In this document: positions 54,251 through 64,000 of the stretch, in pieces
Numbering within the stretch: the first letter of the stretch is position 1
Layout of the letters: each line of letters opens with the position of its first letter
Origin: Gracilaria gracilis
Taxonomy: Eukaryota > Rhodophyta > Florideophyceae > Gracilariales > Gracilariaceae
Direction: 5' to 3'
Length of the DNA stretch: 64,000 bases
Assembly (NCBI GenBank): GCA_030374805.1
Contig: JARGSG010000222.1
Coordinates: forward strand, 186,001-250,000
Program-made: the position numbers and the translations under genes
The notes under the pieces: generated by a model
Told to the model about the DNA's origin: nothing
Database searches by the model: none
The model's input: the letters and a program-made list of their open reading frames with translations, nothing else

Positions 54251-56472
54251 GACACATATATCGTCCCCAAGGTCGTTTCAACTCGCAGTCAAGTTGCACT
54301 TGCTTTCATTAACTCGGAAATACTTGCCTTAGAAGAACCTTTGGCTTCGAAACTGGGGAGCAAGGAGACTTTTCCTCCTCCACCAGCGTGTCGGGATCGA
54401 CAATTGCCGAACTTGGAGAGACTTTTCCATCTAGTTTCCCGAAAAAGGGAAAGCCGGCACTTTAGATGTAGCACGTGCCTCCTGACTACCGATAGCACTA
54501 GTTTGCGGAATTTCGACTGTACCTGCAGCCATTTGCGTCCCCTGACGAGCATATTGGGTTGTTTGCCGGGTCTTCGCCTTCCAGTAAGAGATGGAAGGTA
54601 TGCGTTTGCGTTCCTCGTCCATTATCGATTCATGATTGATAGTAATTTGGTAGAGTTCCCTGTGCTACAGCGCGCATCCACCGAGAGGTGGGGATTAACA
54701 TAGCAAGTAAAACAGATTATCCCGCCACGTTGCAGGCTAGGCTGCGTATTAGGGCGTTGGCTAGACGACTATCGACCGATCCGAGTTTCTGGTTCGTAAG
54801 CCCTCCGGGTGGCGGAACAAATCGTTGGCAATATTGACCTCGACAGACTTTCATACCCAGCAGTTCTCTCTCCTGAGTACCGCCAGGCAGCGGTAGTTCC
54901 GTGGTCAGAAGAGAACGATCTACCATCATCATCATCAATCACCGTGCTTTTGATATCCCTGAGGGCTAGCATGTCTGCATGAATAGCATTAGCGGTCGCG
55001 TAACTCCCCAGGAAGTACTGAACTGCTTCATGCCAGTTTGTGACTCCTCCTTTCTCCACCGTAAGCTAGCCGAAAATGCCACGATAATTTCCGAGGGCAA
55101 ACCCAGGCATAAAATATGGTAGGTCTACGTAGGTTTGAGGTTCACTGATCTCTGGCGTATCTGTTTCTGCAGCAAAGCGCGCCGAAAAGTCGAACATTTG
55201 AAAAGGATTCTTTCCGTCAAACGAAAGGTCATATATTCCGACTTTCATTCTCTTGATGTGGTCTTTCACCTTTCCAGTTTCGCGGCCATTTAGCTTCAAT
55301 TTCCGGATCTTCAACCGATACAGACGATAATTTATGATCCATTTATAAAGCGGGTTAGTGCGAGGAAGAGGCTTCAGTTTTCGATAAGATGGATTTTTGT
55401 TTCGGTGCAACGACGAACCAATTCCCTTCCTTTTCTTTCCTCTCGACGAACGAGCATCTTCTTAACTTGAATTTTCATTAGTTGATGTACTACTATTGGG
55501 TTCGCCCGAATCAGAACTTTCACTTTCCGACTCATCGGAATCCAATTTTGGCTTTCAAGCAGATCTACCTACTTCAAATAGCGCTTTCGGTGCGCCTATT
55601 TCGATATCCTTGAGCGGACCTCGGGTTGGACGTTCTGAATTTCTGGTTCTGCTGCGTCCATTTGGGCCACGACTTCTTCCAACTTTTGTAGAAGGGGATT
55701 CAAAAGAGTGGAGACCTCCTCAAAAGTAACGGTTACAGCCGGTAGTGTTCTCATTGCAGCACTCTGAGCTTCCATTACTCTGTTAAAGTCTTCCCGGAGA
55801 GTGCGTACACTGTCAGGAACCTGATCTAGCTTGTTTTAACGCATTCTCAGAGCTATTTGCTCCCCTACAAACAGCAAATGTGGCTGAAATATGGCCATTA
55901 AGCTCGAGAACTTGTGAGAACGTGTAACGAGCTAAGATAAACAACTTTCAATTTTCTTCGTGTGGCCGAAATACGGCCGTAACGTAGCCCAAATATGGCC
56001 GAAGTGTACACGTGTCAATGATCAAAAGTATTCAATTTACCTAGTCACACGTTTTCACAGGTTTTCGACCTAGGTGGCCATATTTCGGTCATATTTCTGC
56101 CATATTTCGGCCAGATTTGCTGTTCGTAGGGGTTCTCTCTTCTGCGTCTGCAATGGCGATTCCGTAGCAATGAGTCTACTCTTCATTTGCTCTAGATGGA
56201 ACTTCTGCTTCGCAGATTCCGCACCGAGTTGCCGTCTCGTTTATCCATTCACTCTGCAAAGCAGTAGACTGCTGTGCTGAAGTAGGGACTTCGTGTAGAC
56301 CCTGACCGCGGGCTGGAGCTTCGGAGGCTAATCCAGCTGCTCCAGTCGATCTGTATGGGGTCCTCGCCGGCTCGTATAAACGGTTAACCTCCTCAGTTGA
56401 GGTGGCCAAGTGGGCTGCCGCGGAAGAAGGGATTTTCCGAACTGGATTGGCTCCGGGTGGTGGACAGAGCAT
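54251..56472 (-). pseudogene. Element G gag, split by an inverted-repeat element
   Basis: Segments align in order with F gag: N-terminus (56176-56472), coiled coil (LDQVPDSVRTLREDFNRVMEAQ, near 55800, like VPVLRSDFNQIMEDRK in F), capsid (55066-55410: NPLYKWIINYRLYRL, KVKDHIKRMKVGIY, YVDLPYFMPGFALGNYRG; 54769-55059: WHEAVQYFLGSYATANAIH) and C-terminal tail (54431-54622: DEERKRIPSISYWKAKT, like AERERFPDKSYLRAKV). Frames change repeatedly. A CAT/ATC microsatellite lies at about 54922-54936. Confidence 0.75.
55862..56132. mobile_element. 271-bp MITE-like inverted-repeat element in element G gag
   Basis: Ends are inverted repeats: CCCCTACAAACAGCAAAT at 55862 and its near-complement ending GTAGGGG at 56132, each continuing into GGC(T/C)GAAATATGGC-type motifs. 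GGCCATATTTCGGCC-like units recur inside. No coding capacity. The host gag reading is interrupted at both edges. No clear target-site duplication. Similar GGCCATATTT motifs occur at 59940-60160. Confidence 0.7.
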
Positions 56473-56479
56473 TGTGCAT

Positions 56480-57415
56480 GCAGTTTACTCAAATTTTCAC
56501 AAACGAACTTCGTAATCGAAACCAAAACAATCAACAAGAAAGAAACAACCAGCACTTCTGAGCAAAGAAACAGTTACGAACACATACGAAAAGGCAAATG
56601 TCGAACGGTGGGTTTAGTGAGTAGTGGAGAACCATAAACTGAAGAAGATTTCTTCACATAGTACCGAAATGACGGCTCAGCTTCACGTTCAATTCCGACG
56701 AACTTCCTGAATCGAGATCCAACGATCACACTAAACGAACTACTAAGTTGGGAGACCCGTTTTTGTGGTATACCACTAATGACTTTAGATACCTCTCGAG
56801 CAGCCGACCATACGCTGTAACACATACAGAACAACCGCAGAAAGCTTGCGTGGCCTTACCGGCTACTGGGCCTAATGGTCGTTATGAACCAGAATGATCC
56901 AGCCACGGGTGGCAATTGTACGAGAATTAGGTCGGTAGTACACTAGTGAGAAACGGTGGATAACCACACGTAAGGCAGTTTTCGAACAGTAACACACGGG
57001 CAATCCAGAAGAATAGAGGTTGTCCTCGAGCAAGCTACCACTCAAGAGACCATCAAGGATTCTGATGGGATAGGGCTTCCGAAGCTTGGCACAAGGGGAC
57101 TTCCTTGCAAAAACTGAGGAGGGTAAGTTTTTCGTTTACTTCGGCAAGGTGCCGCAGGCAGCCTAAGTACATGCAGTCTAGAATTTAAACTAGAATATTT
57201 ATCCAAATACTCAGCAAATTACTGCAGCGCCGGCCCTTCAAATGCACACTTGGTACCTGGCAGAAATCAACAAATCCAATTTAAAATCCATCTGAGAGGA
57301 TCACGTTCATAAAAACTGTGATGGGGACCGCTTACAGTGCCAAAAGATGTAAACAGCGTCTGTGACTTACGAAAAAATTTCATCGCCCAACCAAGGGTAC
57401 ATCAAATACTACAGT
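56480..57415. other. No gene recognised
   Basis: Upstream of element G gag, where its 5' LTR would be expected. I see no repeat partner and no convincing ORF (the 86-codon minus frame at 56574-56834 has no motif). It probably contains decayed LTR and leader. Confidence 0.4.
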
Positions 57416-58235
57416 TTCTATACCCTACGCTTTAAAGACAAAGAAGAAGTCCAAGCCTCTCGAGAGTTAGCATAATTTTGGCCATTCCGCAGTTCAATGT
57501 ATTATCTGAAAGCAAACCGAAGACTGTTCATGGTAAAAGTATAATTCACCGTTGCCAGCGTCAAAACGTTTATCATTCACGATAATATTAGTACAAACGC
57601 GGCATGGTAGAGCCATGATGGATGTACAGAAACAAAAACGTAGAAATGATTTAGGCTTGAAAACGTAGTATAACGGAAAGAAGACAACCTTTTCATATTC
57701 CGGCCCCCTTGTACACTTACGCTTAGTGAAGCATGGTATTCAGAAAGTATCTGGAATATTACCTTCATTCTCTGCAGCCATATTTCGATATCGCAGAACA
57801 AAGCATTTTAGAAGTGTGACTAACAGAAAATCAATGTAGTAGAGATATAAGCTTGGCCAATTTGAAATCAAGAACAATAGAACGATACTCTCTTAATCTG
57901 ACGTCAATATACCATTGGGAGAGGTGAGAGAAATAGAAAGAGCAGTCAGTAATATAAATATGGCTTTATAAGAAGCAACCTCCACCATGCTTCCTTCTCT
58001 CTCTTGTACCCTTCTTCTTCATGATCCTAGGGGTTTCTTGTCTCTCACTCTCTATAGGTTGTTCTTTTTCTCACAGCCCCTCCAGCTTCCTTCTCCCATC
58101 TCGCTCACGCGTCTTGAGCTTGCATTGCTCCGCCCGACTCCCCCGCTTCCCATTTTCACCATCCCAATGCGTTAAGAGCGTTCATCGTCTATCTCTCACT
58201 CATCATCGTGAGCATCCACCAAAGCTGAGGCTGCC

Positions 58236-58810
58236 GTGGTGGCATCAAAACAGCAGGTGCCCCGTCACCAGGATTCATCCCGATATTTAAACCTGACGAA
58301 CCTTCATGATGAAATTCTCCTGCACATCATTTCTCTCACTGGTGACAATGAGACACAGATGCGCATGGCCTGTCGTTTTGGCAGGGTCTGCGCCCGGTTC
58401 AGTCAACTTTTACATTGCATGAACGTACCTGATTTATTACACATTACAAATGATGTAACATGAATTCTCTTTGAGTACGACTTTAAAGATGGAGAGTGCA
58501 CTTTGAACTCGATTGTTTCAGCAACAACCAATCTCAAAGTACTCAGTATCACTGGAAGTTCTGCAGGCTCTTCATTCATAGAGTTTTTGGCTCTTTCCCT
58601 CTCCTGTCCTACACGGGCGGCGCAACACTCTCTTATGGAGGTCAACCTTTTCGTTGCGACATAAGCGATGAAATACTTAACCGGTTGATGAGTTCCACCA
58701 ATCTCCGTCGTCCATATCTCTCGATTTTTACAATCATGGGTTCCTTGTTTTGGCATGCTGGAAAAGGCCATGTACATTTTTATGCATTCAAACCCTCATC
58801 AACTCTTTGA
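58236..58810 (+). pseudogene. F-box/LRR protein pseudogene, N-terminal part
   Basis: The frame from 58236 gives LNLTNLHDEILLHIISLTGD followed by MRMACRFGRVCARFSQLLHC, a good F-box: L..L..E.L..I.s....... .a..v...F..l. After a TGA at 58461 the frame continues with TTNLKVLSITGSSAGSSF, FLALSLSCP and LMEVNLFVAT, leucine-rich-repeat-like, to a TAA near 58665. A shifted frame carries the rest. F-box proteins recruit substrates to SCF ubiquitin ligases through their LRRs. The in-frame stops and shift indicate a pseudogene; introns are not evident. The start could lie upstream at 57987. Confidence 0.6.
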
Positions 58811-59118
58811 AAAGTAAGATACTTCTCTCGATATCCATGGCAAGGGCGACCATTTATGACGAAATGTTTTCGTTTGGCATTTCCGTTTTGTCCCTCATTA
58901 TATTTCAAACCTTTTGTTTTCATCTAATTGAACGAACATAATGACATGTTCACCCGTCATTCAAAAGGTATTTACAACCTCTTCGCGTCTAATGTATTTC
59001 CCGCGGCATTGTTTACGTAGAAAACAATCGAACGGAAACCACTCGAATGGCAGTTTTACGCCTCATTTGACTACTTCTATGTATTTGATCGAACCGATTA
59101 AAAAGAGAGGGCTCAATC

Positions 59119-59310
59119 ATGAAAGAACTACTTATATCGGCCTTAACCGCTGATGAAACAAATTTCCGCCTAGTTGTGTTACAAATCTTGTATGGAGGAA
59201 TCGAACATGGAACCAAAAACTATAGTTTCAAAATGGCTTTACGTTCTTTAGTCCTGAGAAGCTTTTGCACTATACCCAAAAACCGAGAAAGGTGTAGTGT
59301 TAAAATATAG
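59119..59310 (+). pseudogene. C-terminal fragment associated with the F-box pseudogene
   Basis: MKELLISALTADETNFRLVV and LQILYGGIEHGTKNYSFKM look like the continuation of a helical or LRR C-terminal region, and the same sequence recurs, broken, at about 37320-37480. Whether it was part of the F-box protein is inferred from the colinear duplication. Confidence 0.4.
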
Positions 59311-60612
59311 TGTACAGGGGTTCAGAACGAAACTGAAAAGGAGCAAAGTGATGAATCAACCGATCACATGCCTATTTTCCTGAAGGTCTGGTATCTGCTG
59401 TGCTATTGCTTGAAATGGGTGAATACTAATGCATCTCAATATATAATGTACGTACTTTCCTTCTCTACCAAGACTTTAGCATCTATATGATTCTCACTAG
59501 AGATAAAATTTCTGTTCATTCAATCAGTTACTGTTTCATCAAGTGTTCATCGAATCAAATTTCCATTAAACTGTGCACAAAAAAATTGTTGAAAAACTAC
59601 GCATCCGAACTTGAACTGAACAACCTATCAAACATACTTCGTTAAGAAACATACTTCAAATAGCCATCGCCATATTGGAACATGCCGGTCAGAGAGACAG
59701 TCAAAACATGCCGGAGGGTGGAATACTAAGGTGGTCGAAGGTGGAAAGGTATCTTACGGAATCTGTTAATAACGGTTTGTTGCCGGTACTATAATACATA
59801 AAGCCACTGAGTGTCAGAAATGGCCCTCAGATTTTTTGGAAGCGTTTGACACTGGGTTTGCAAAATTTGGCAGAAATATTTGCACATTCCAAGATCTAAA
59901 CGCAAGTCACGGGTTTTCAGTTTCAAATTTTTCTCTGAAAATTGAATATGGCCGATTTATTGCCGTAATATGCCTGAGATGTGGCGCTTTAACCCGAAAA
60001 TTGGGATAAACAGGTAACTGGTAGAAATAGATGTTTTTGCTAGCTGACAAGTCTACAATCTGGCCATATTTTGGCCATATAAAAAGAAATTATACATTTC
60101 TATCTTCGCTTGCTACATATTCTCACAACATTTTGAGTCAAACGGCCACATTTCGTCTATATTCGATGTTCTTAGAGAAAAGAGTTTAAACATGATCTAC
60201 TTACTGGACCAAAAGTGAAAGCGGTTATGGAAAACGAGTATTAGAGTAGGTAGAATATATGGTTTTCAGTTAAATACGCTGGAGATTCTTTTTTATGTTT
60301 ATGGAGAAACGACGAAGTATATACGTTCGCAGAAGTCTTCTGCTAGGGGAAAACGACAATTTTAAGATTGCTGTTGGAGTAAGGTAGACCGTACAAAATA
60401 ATGATGAGTCCAACGGACGCTTATGGCTGGGAATGTTTGCCGTTGAAAACTAAAGTCCGAAAAAACTAGCATTTTTGCAGTTTGCGCTAGTTGGCAAGGC
60501 AGAAAAGAATTTTTTCGAAAATACGTTTCCGTTCAGTGCAGTTCAAACTTTACCTCCCGGGGTTGAAGACTAGTTTACAGTTCCCCTGCCACCGCTCGTA
60601 GCTTTAAATTCC

Positions 60613-61721
60613 TCACACTCGTCGAAAACACTCTAAAAGATTACGAACCCGCCACCAGTGCTCCCTCATTCTAAACCCTGCATTCGGATCCTGAGTCTCA
60701 GTTTCCCCAAATTTCAAGTTGAAGAACTCCAACGGAACACACTCTCCATTCTCGTACACCTTCCTATCCCCAAACCGGCTTCCAACCCCTCCCATCCTCT
60801 TCTCCTTCTGCTCTTCCAGTATGCGCTTCGCCGTCCACATAACCGCCGCCGCACTACCGAAGCCAACTAGTGGTGCTCCACCCGGCAGCTGCCGCGGCAT
60901 ACACATCTCCAATTCTCGTCCACCATCACCCCACCCCTTCGCCTCTTTCTCAGCCGACTTTCCCCAACCTCCCCTTCATTCCCTTCTCCGCTCCTCCCCT
61001 TCACACACCCACGTCCACCACGAGAGCCAGGCCTCACCGGTGACCCTTTTTTCTTCCCTCCTCCCTCCCAACGCCTCCTTTCATCACCAGCTCTTTCTCC
61101 TCCAACAACAATTTGCACGTCTTCTCCATCTGTCCCACTTGGGCCTCCAACACCTCCACCCGTCCCCTCAGCCCCCTATTCTCCCTTCTCAACGTCACCA
61201 ACTCCCTGCCAACGCACTCTACCATCCCACTTCCCATGCTTTTCATTCCTCATTCCAGCCAACTTCATCCTTTTCAGAATCTCCGAAATCAAATCCATTG
61301 GCACCCCAATCTCCGACACACACAGCCCCACTCCTCCCATTTCACCCACCATTTCGGAAATTCAGTCGTTCAAATGCTCCTTCAGATCTCTTCCAAGCCT
61401 CCTCAACCCCTCTTCTATCTCCGACGCAAACCTTCTCTTTGGTTCCCCATCCCCCCCACCCCCATCATCTCCACCTCCCTCTCCATCACCACTTACCTCC
61501 TTCTCCCCCATGCAAACCTTGTACCCACCTTCCTCCTTCCTTCCCGGTGGCATCTCTGGTACCTCCGTCCGATGAAGCAGAGCCACTAGCTCCTCGTCCT
61601 CGGCATACCCATTCGAAATCGCAGAAATAAACGGCGGTTCACGATAACGGAGATAGATGAGAACAAGCGAGGTGAACCCAACAGTTGCGGCACTCCGCCC
61701 CACTCTGCACACCCTTTGCAC
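60613..61721 (-). pseudogene. Coiled-coil protein gene, decayed
   Basis: Minus-strand reading from MQRVCRVGRSAATVGFTSL (possible hydrophobic N-terminus) through an acidic Gly-rich stretch and ASEIEEGLRRLGRDLKEHLN. It then passes a TGA, continues (VGEMGGVGLCVSEIGVPMDL) and shifts frame near 61240 into a strong coiled coil (RELVTLRRENRGLRGRVEVL, VGQMEKTCKLLLEEKELV). The C-terminal part (60613-60912) has WTAKRILEEQKEKR and QDPNAGFRMREHWWRVRNLL. A truncated paralogue lies inverted at 25350-25570. Introns could replace the inferred frameshifts. Function unknown. The 303-codon plus-strand frame over it is a Pro/Ser/His-rich shadow. Confidence 0.5.
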
Positions 61722-61879
61722 CGTCGGCTACACACCTACTTGCGCTGCACAATCCTTTGTACCTCATTCATATCAACTTCTATTTGCTGCCATTCCGCAC
61801 AATTTCCATTTTTTCCTAGAAATCTCCACATTTTCCCAACCCTGGTCAACATCCTATGAAGTACACTCACGCGAGTGAG

Positions 61880-62280
61880 TATCAACAATGCCCAATAAAT
61901 AGGGATACTATGGGCAGCACCCAAGCGGGGACAAAGGAGCGTGCAGCGACGATAACAACGGGGTACGAGACAGGCGTGCAGCACCGGTAGCGGCGGCAGA
62001 ACGAACCTATAGGAAACTAGACGATGAAGAATCGGCTAGGGAGTGCTTGAGGTTTACGACGGTCGGCTCTGCCCAGCGGGAGGTGCTTAAGTGCATCTTG
62101 GGGAACAGCAGCAACGTTTCGAAAAACAATAAACAATCTATCTACAAAGGGGGTCTCTGAGGACTTGCACAACACAGTGCATGAGCCCTACACGTGGACA
62201 CCCTGGGAGCACCTTGTGCACACTAAGTTACTACTATGCTACTATGCATACCCAATATGGGATTATTCTATTGCACTACA
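61880..62280 (-). repeat. 3' LTR remnant of a second C-like element
   Basis: Ends (plus coordinates) in TTGCACTACA at 62280, identical to the end of the element C 3' LTR at 14290 (TTGCACTACA). A pyrimidine-rich tract CTCCCCTTCTT follows, that is a minus-strand PPT. The left boundary is not known. It marks a third minus-oriented element of the C type, represented in the window only by its 3' end. Confidence 0.55.
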
Positions 62281-62282
62281 GA

Positions 62283-62293
62283 CTCCCCTTCTT
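62283..62293 (-). promoter_or_regulatory. Polypurine tract of the second C-like element
   Basis: AAGAAGGGGAG on the minus strand, directly before TGTAGTGCAA. Same arrangement as 14290-14303. Confidence 0.55.
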
Positions 62294-62753
62294 ATATCAG
62301 CCTTCCTGTTTAGGTCCTGGGGGGTTACGGCCCTTGGGTATTTGAAGGACTCTTAGGTGAGTACCCACGAAGGGTCTTGTACGCGCACACATGCGCCCGA
62401 CAATCGCTTCCGGAGGAGTCAAAGCCACTCCGGTGGGGGATGACGCATACCCGATGAGGAATTCTATTACAGACACAAAACCCAACGATTGGGGAACCAG
62501 CAAATGGAGAAGGCATGATGCGGCGACCATAACTAGAATGACACGTTGCACGCGTCTTATTAAGGTCCTCGTCAGTGTATTCTGTGGCGCCACTTTCCCC
62601 TCTTCCCTACAACGGGTGTCACGGTGCCCGTGCGGTTGCGAGTGTCAGTGTTTCAACGGTCGAGACGGACGTCTTGCCCGTTTTCAAGCGCGGCAGTTTG
62701 CGCTACTCGAATCCCGTTAGTGTGCTTTTCTGCAATCACGGAAGCTCTGCAGT

Positions 62754-63797
62754 ATGGCTGAAGAGGTGTCGTCGTCCGAATCGGTTGTGAATGGCGAAAT
62801 GCGGTCTTGTCCCGTGTAAAGTTCAGCGGTCGTTGACCAGGAAGGGGCGCTTGCCATGACGGACTTGGGAGTACCAGAGCCCGAGCAGGGACGCGAAGTC
62901 GATATATCACCGTTGCAGCCCACTTCTGGTCCTATGTTCGACCCCAAACGGAGACTCCCTGGCGTTCCCTTACCGTTTTCTTCCGTTCCGGCTACTACTC
63001 TGGTGTCAGTGCCTACGTTAGCCGTCACTGCTTTAGCTGGCGCTCCCTCAATCAGCATGAGGCTCCAAGCGGGAGAACAGTGGGTCAATCCTACTCCAGC
63101 GTTCGATCACACCGGAAGCTCGAGCCGGTTTCATGTCGGCTCTTGGCATGTCGCCATTCCGTATCCGGTCCATGAGTACTTACCCATGGGGATGATGTAT
63201 CTCGACGCGAAACGGTTCGAAGCCGTCCTGACGTACCAGGGGTTTTCGCAGAAGAACCGACGTAACCGCATCGAATCTTGGCGGCCCCGCTCGGAGCATA
63301 TGCTCATTTATCTTTCTGAGAACATCCTTACGGCGGAAAGTGGCAGTATTCGTCCAGATATGCCGTTTGCCTGTTGTTGGGAAGAAATCAGCTACCAGCG
63401 AAGGCTGGCTGACATCATCGGCCGCCTAAGCGCCGACTACGCCAAATTTAGAGAGAACCTGAAGATACTTCCAGTGGGTCACTGCATGTTGGGCGCTATT
63501 GCCTTTCACCCTCCGTACGACCAGATATACTGGATCCGCCATCGAAAATAGTGGGGGGAGTTCGTTGCCGATGACTCCCGTATTAAGGACAAGCACAAGT
63601 ACCTATTCGGGTGGCATAACCAGGAATACTTTGATATGCCTGTGGCGTCTCGTAAGCAGCACTACATCTCAATTGGTTCTTCAATCGTGGAGGTTATTTC
63701 CGTGTCCGGCCACTTGGGTATTCCAACGCCATCCGTTTGGGCGAATTACTCGAACCTGATGTTAGACCCGAGAAACGCGTTCACCAATGCCATATGA
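62754..63797 (+). pseudogene. Antisense accessory ORF of a second C-like element
   Basis: ATG 62754 (MAEEVSSSESVVNGEM), TAA at 62817, open from 62856 to 63549 (TAG), then readable in the same frame to a TGA near 63796. A Ser/Pro/Val-rich N-terminus precedes MRLQAGEQWVNPTPAFDH, GSWHVAIPYPVHEYLPMG, EEISYQRRLADIIGRL, FHPPYDQIYW and VWANYSNLMLDPRNAF. Motif order matches the element C antisense ORF. It starts 474 bp from the LTR end and is cut at about 63822 by an AACTAGC repeat. No transmembrane segment or known domain recognised. The repeated association with an LTR and PPT indicates a retroelement gene. Confidence 0.6.
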
Positions 63798-63821
63798 CAG
63801 GTGTTTTAGTCGAATGGGTGC

Positions 63822-64000
63822 TATTTGCCTTCGTCGGTGTTATCGGAATGCTAGTTTTGCGGTCAAAAATGATCGAATTAAAACGAACGAGAAACCGGTG
63901 AATTTATCCAAACTTGGAAGTGCTAGTTTCCGAAAATATTTCCACCTTTCTACTTGTGCTAGTTTTTCTCGAAAGAATTATTCCAAATTTTTTCCATCTT
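63822..64000. repeat. AACTAGC repeat, inverted copy of 25.2-25.34 kb
   Basis: GTCGGTGTTATCGGAATGCT begins a block that matches the reverse complement of 25200-25360, including three spaced TGCTAGTTT motifs. It continues beyond the window. The switch at about 63822 truncates the antisense ORF element. Confidence 0.8.

Larger units (their letters stand above)
52415..56472 (-). mobile_element. Ty3/gypsy retrotransposon G, strongly decayed
   Basis: Same family as F, minus strand, with gag (54250-56472), protease linker and RT (52415-53560). It stops in the RT/RNase H region, next to the putative LTR of F. Numerous frameshifts and stops. A 271-bp inverted-repeat element interrupts gag at 55862-56132. 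Base composition has drifted to AT-rich, consistent with greater age than F. Confidence 0.8.
57420..60450 (+). repeat. F-box gene region duplicated at 36.4-37.7 kb
   Basis: The longer copy of the duplication described at 36360-37725, containing two segments the other copy lacks (about 57985-58760 and 59290-60230). The first holds the F-box and first LRR-like sequence. The second is AT-rich, with GGCCATATTT-type motifs. Confidence 0.75.

Noticed and set aside
60719-61630. 303-codon plus-strand ORF rich in Pro, Ser and His
   Set aside because: It lies opposite the coiled-coil gene. Its composition is what the complement of a Glu/Gly/Arg/Lys-rich gene gives, and the 25-kb paralogue conserves the minus-strand protein.
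1-64000. tRNA, rRNA or riboswitch genes
   Set aside because: No B-box-like GGTTCGANTCC with a matching A box and no rRNA core sequence was noticed on reading; a covariance-model scan would be decisive.

Overview
The window is nuclear DNA from a repeat-rich eukaryote. Nearly everything recognisable is retrotransposon: at least six LTR retroelements, mostly decayed, with few candidate host genes between them. There is no operon structure and I saw no rRNA or tRNA gene. Chromodomain-bearing Ty3/gypsy elements, one Ty1/copia element, and a long intronless host ORF suit a compact-gene, retrotransposon-loaded genome. My best guess is a multicellular red alga (Chondrus/Gracilaria type). That is inference; an oomycete or another alga cannot be excluded.

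Layout. (1) 1-7.3 kb: GC-rich gypsy element A, minus strand, gag-PR-RT-RH-INT-chromodomain, with its 5' LTR at 7017-7325. Its DNA is packed with CCGNNCGG motifs. (2) 7.46-12.89 kb: AT-rich gypsy element B, minus strand, from a different lineage. It has a 3' LTR with TATA box and poly(A) signal, and an extra sense ORF between pol and the PPT. (3) 12.93-13.86 kb: an unrecognised ORF with an HNH-like Cys/His pattern. (4) 13.6-23.2 kb: gypsy element C, minus strand, carrying a long antisense accessory ORF between pol and the 3' LTR and a textbook -1 frameshift signal between gag and protease. It ends in a 134-bp tandem array with a palindrome. (5) 24.4-26.2 kb: AT-rich repeat DNA dotted with AACTAGC motifs. 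(6) 26.76-28.14 kb: an intact 457-codon ORF, probably a host nuclear protein. (7) 28.9-34.1 kb: a heavily decayed Ty1/copia element, minus strand, split by a GGATGTCC-type repeat. (8) 36.4-37.7 kb: a shortened duplicate of the F-box region at 57.4-60.5 kb. (9) 37.8-45.8 kb: gypsy element E, plus strand, with both LTRs. (10) 45.8-52.3 kb: gypsy element F, minus strand, the best preserved (992-codon pol), cut at its 3' side by E's LTR. (11) 52.4-56.5 kb: gypsy element G, very decayed, with a small inverted-repeat element in gag. (12) 57.4-60.5 kb: an F-box/LRR pseudogene region. (13) 60.6-61.7 kb: a decayed coiled-coil gene. (14) 61.9-63.8 kb: the 3' LTR and antisense accessory ORF of another C-like element, cut by an AACTAGC repeat that continues to the window end.

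How it fits together. A, C, E, F and G belong to one gypsy family: shared gag, protease with LDTGAGP, RT, RNase H, integrase, GPY/F module and C-terminal chromodomain, where each is preserved. LTRs, where delimited, are TGTAG...ACA. The most interesting feature is the tail-to-tail antisense ORF between pol and the 3' LTR. It is seen nearly whole in C, as a 3'-end remnant at 62-64 kb, and as a C-terminal stub in A. With the GGGAAAC gag-protease frameshift site, it suggests an expression strategy (gag, frameshifted pro-pol, plus an antisense product) worth defining as a lineage.
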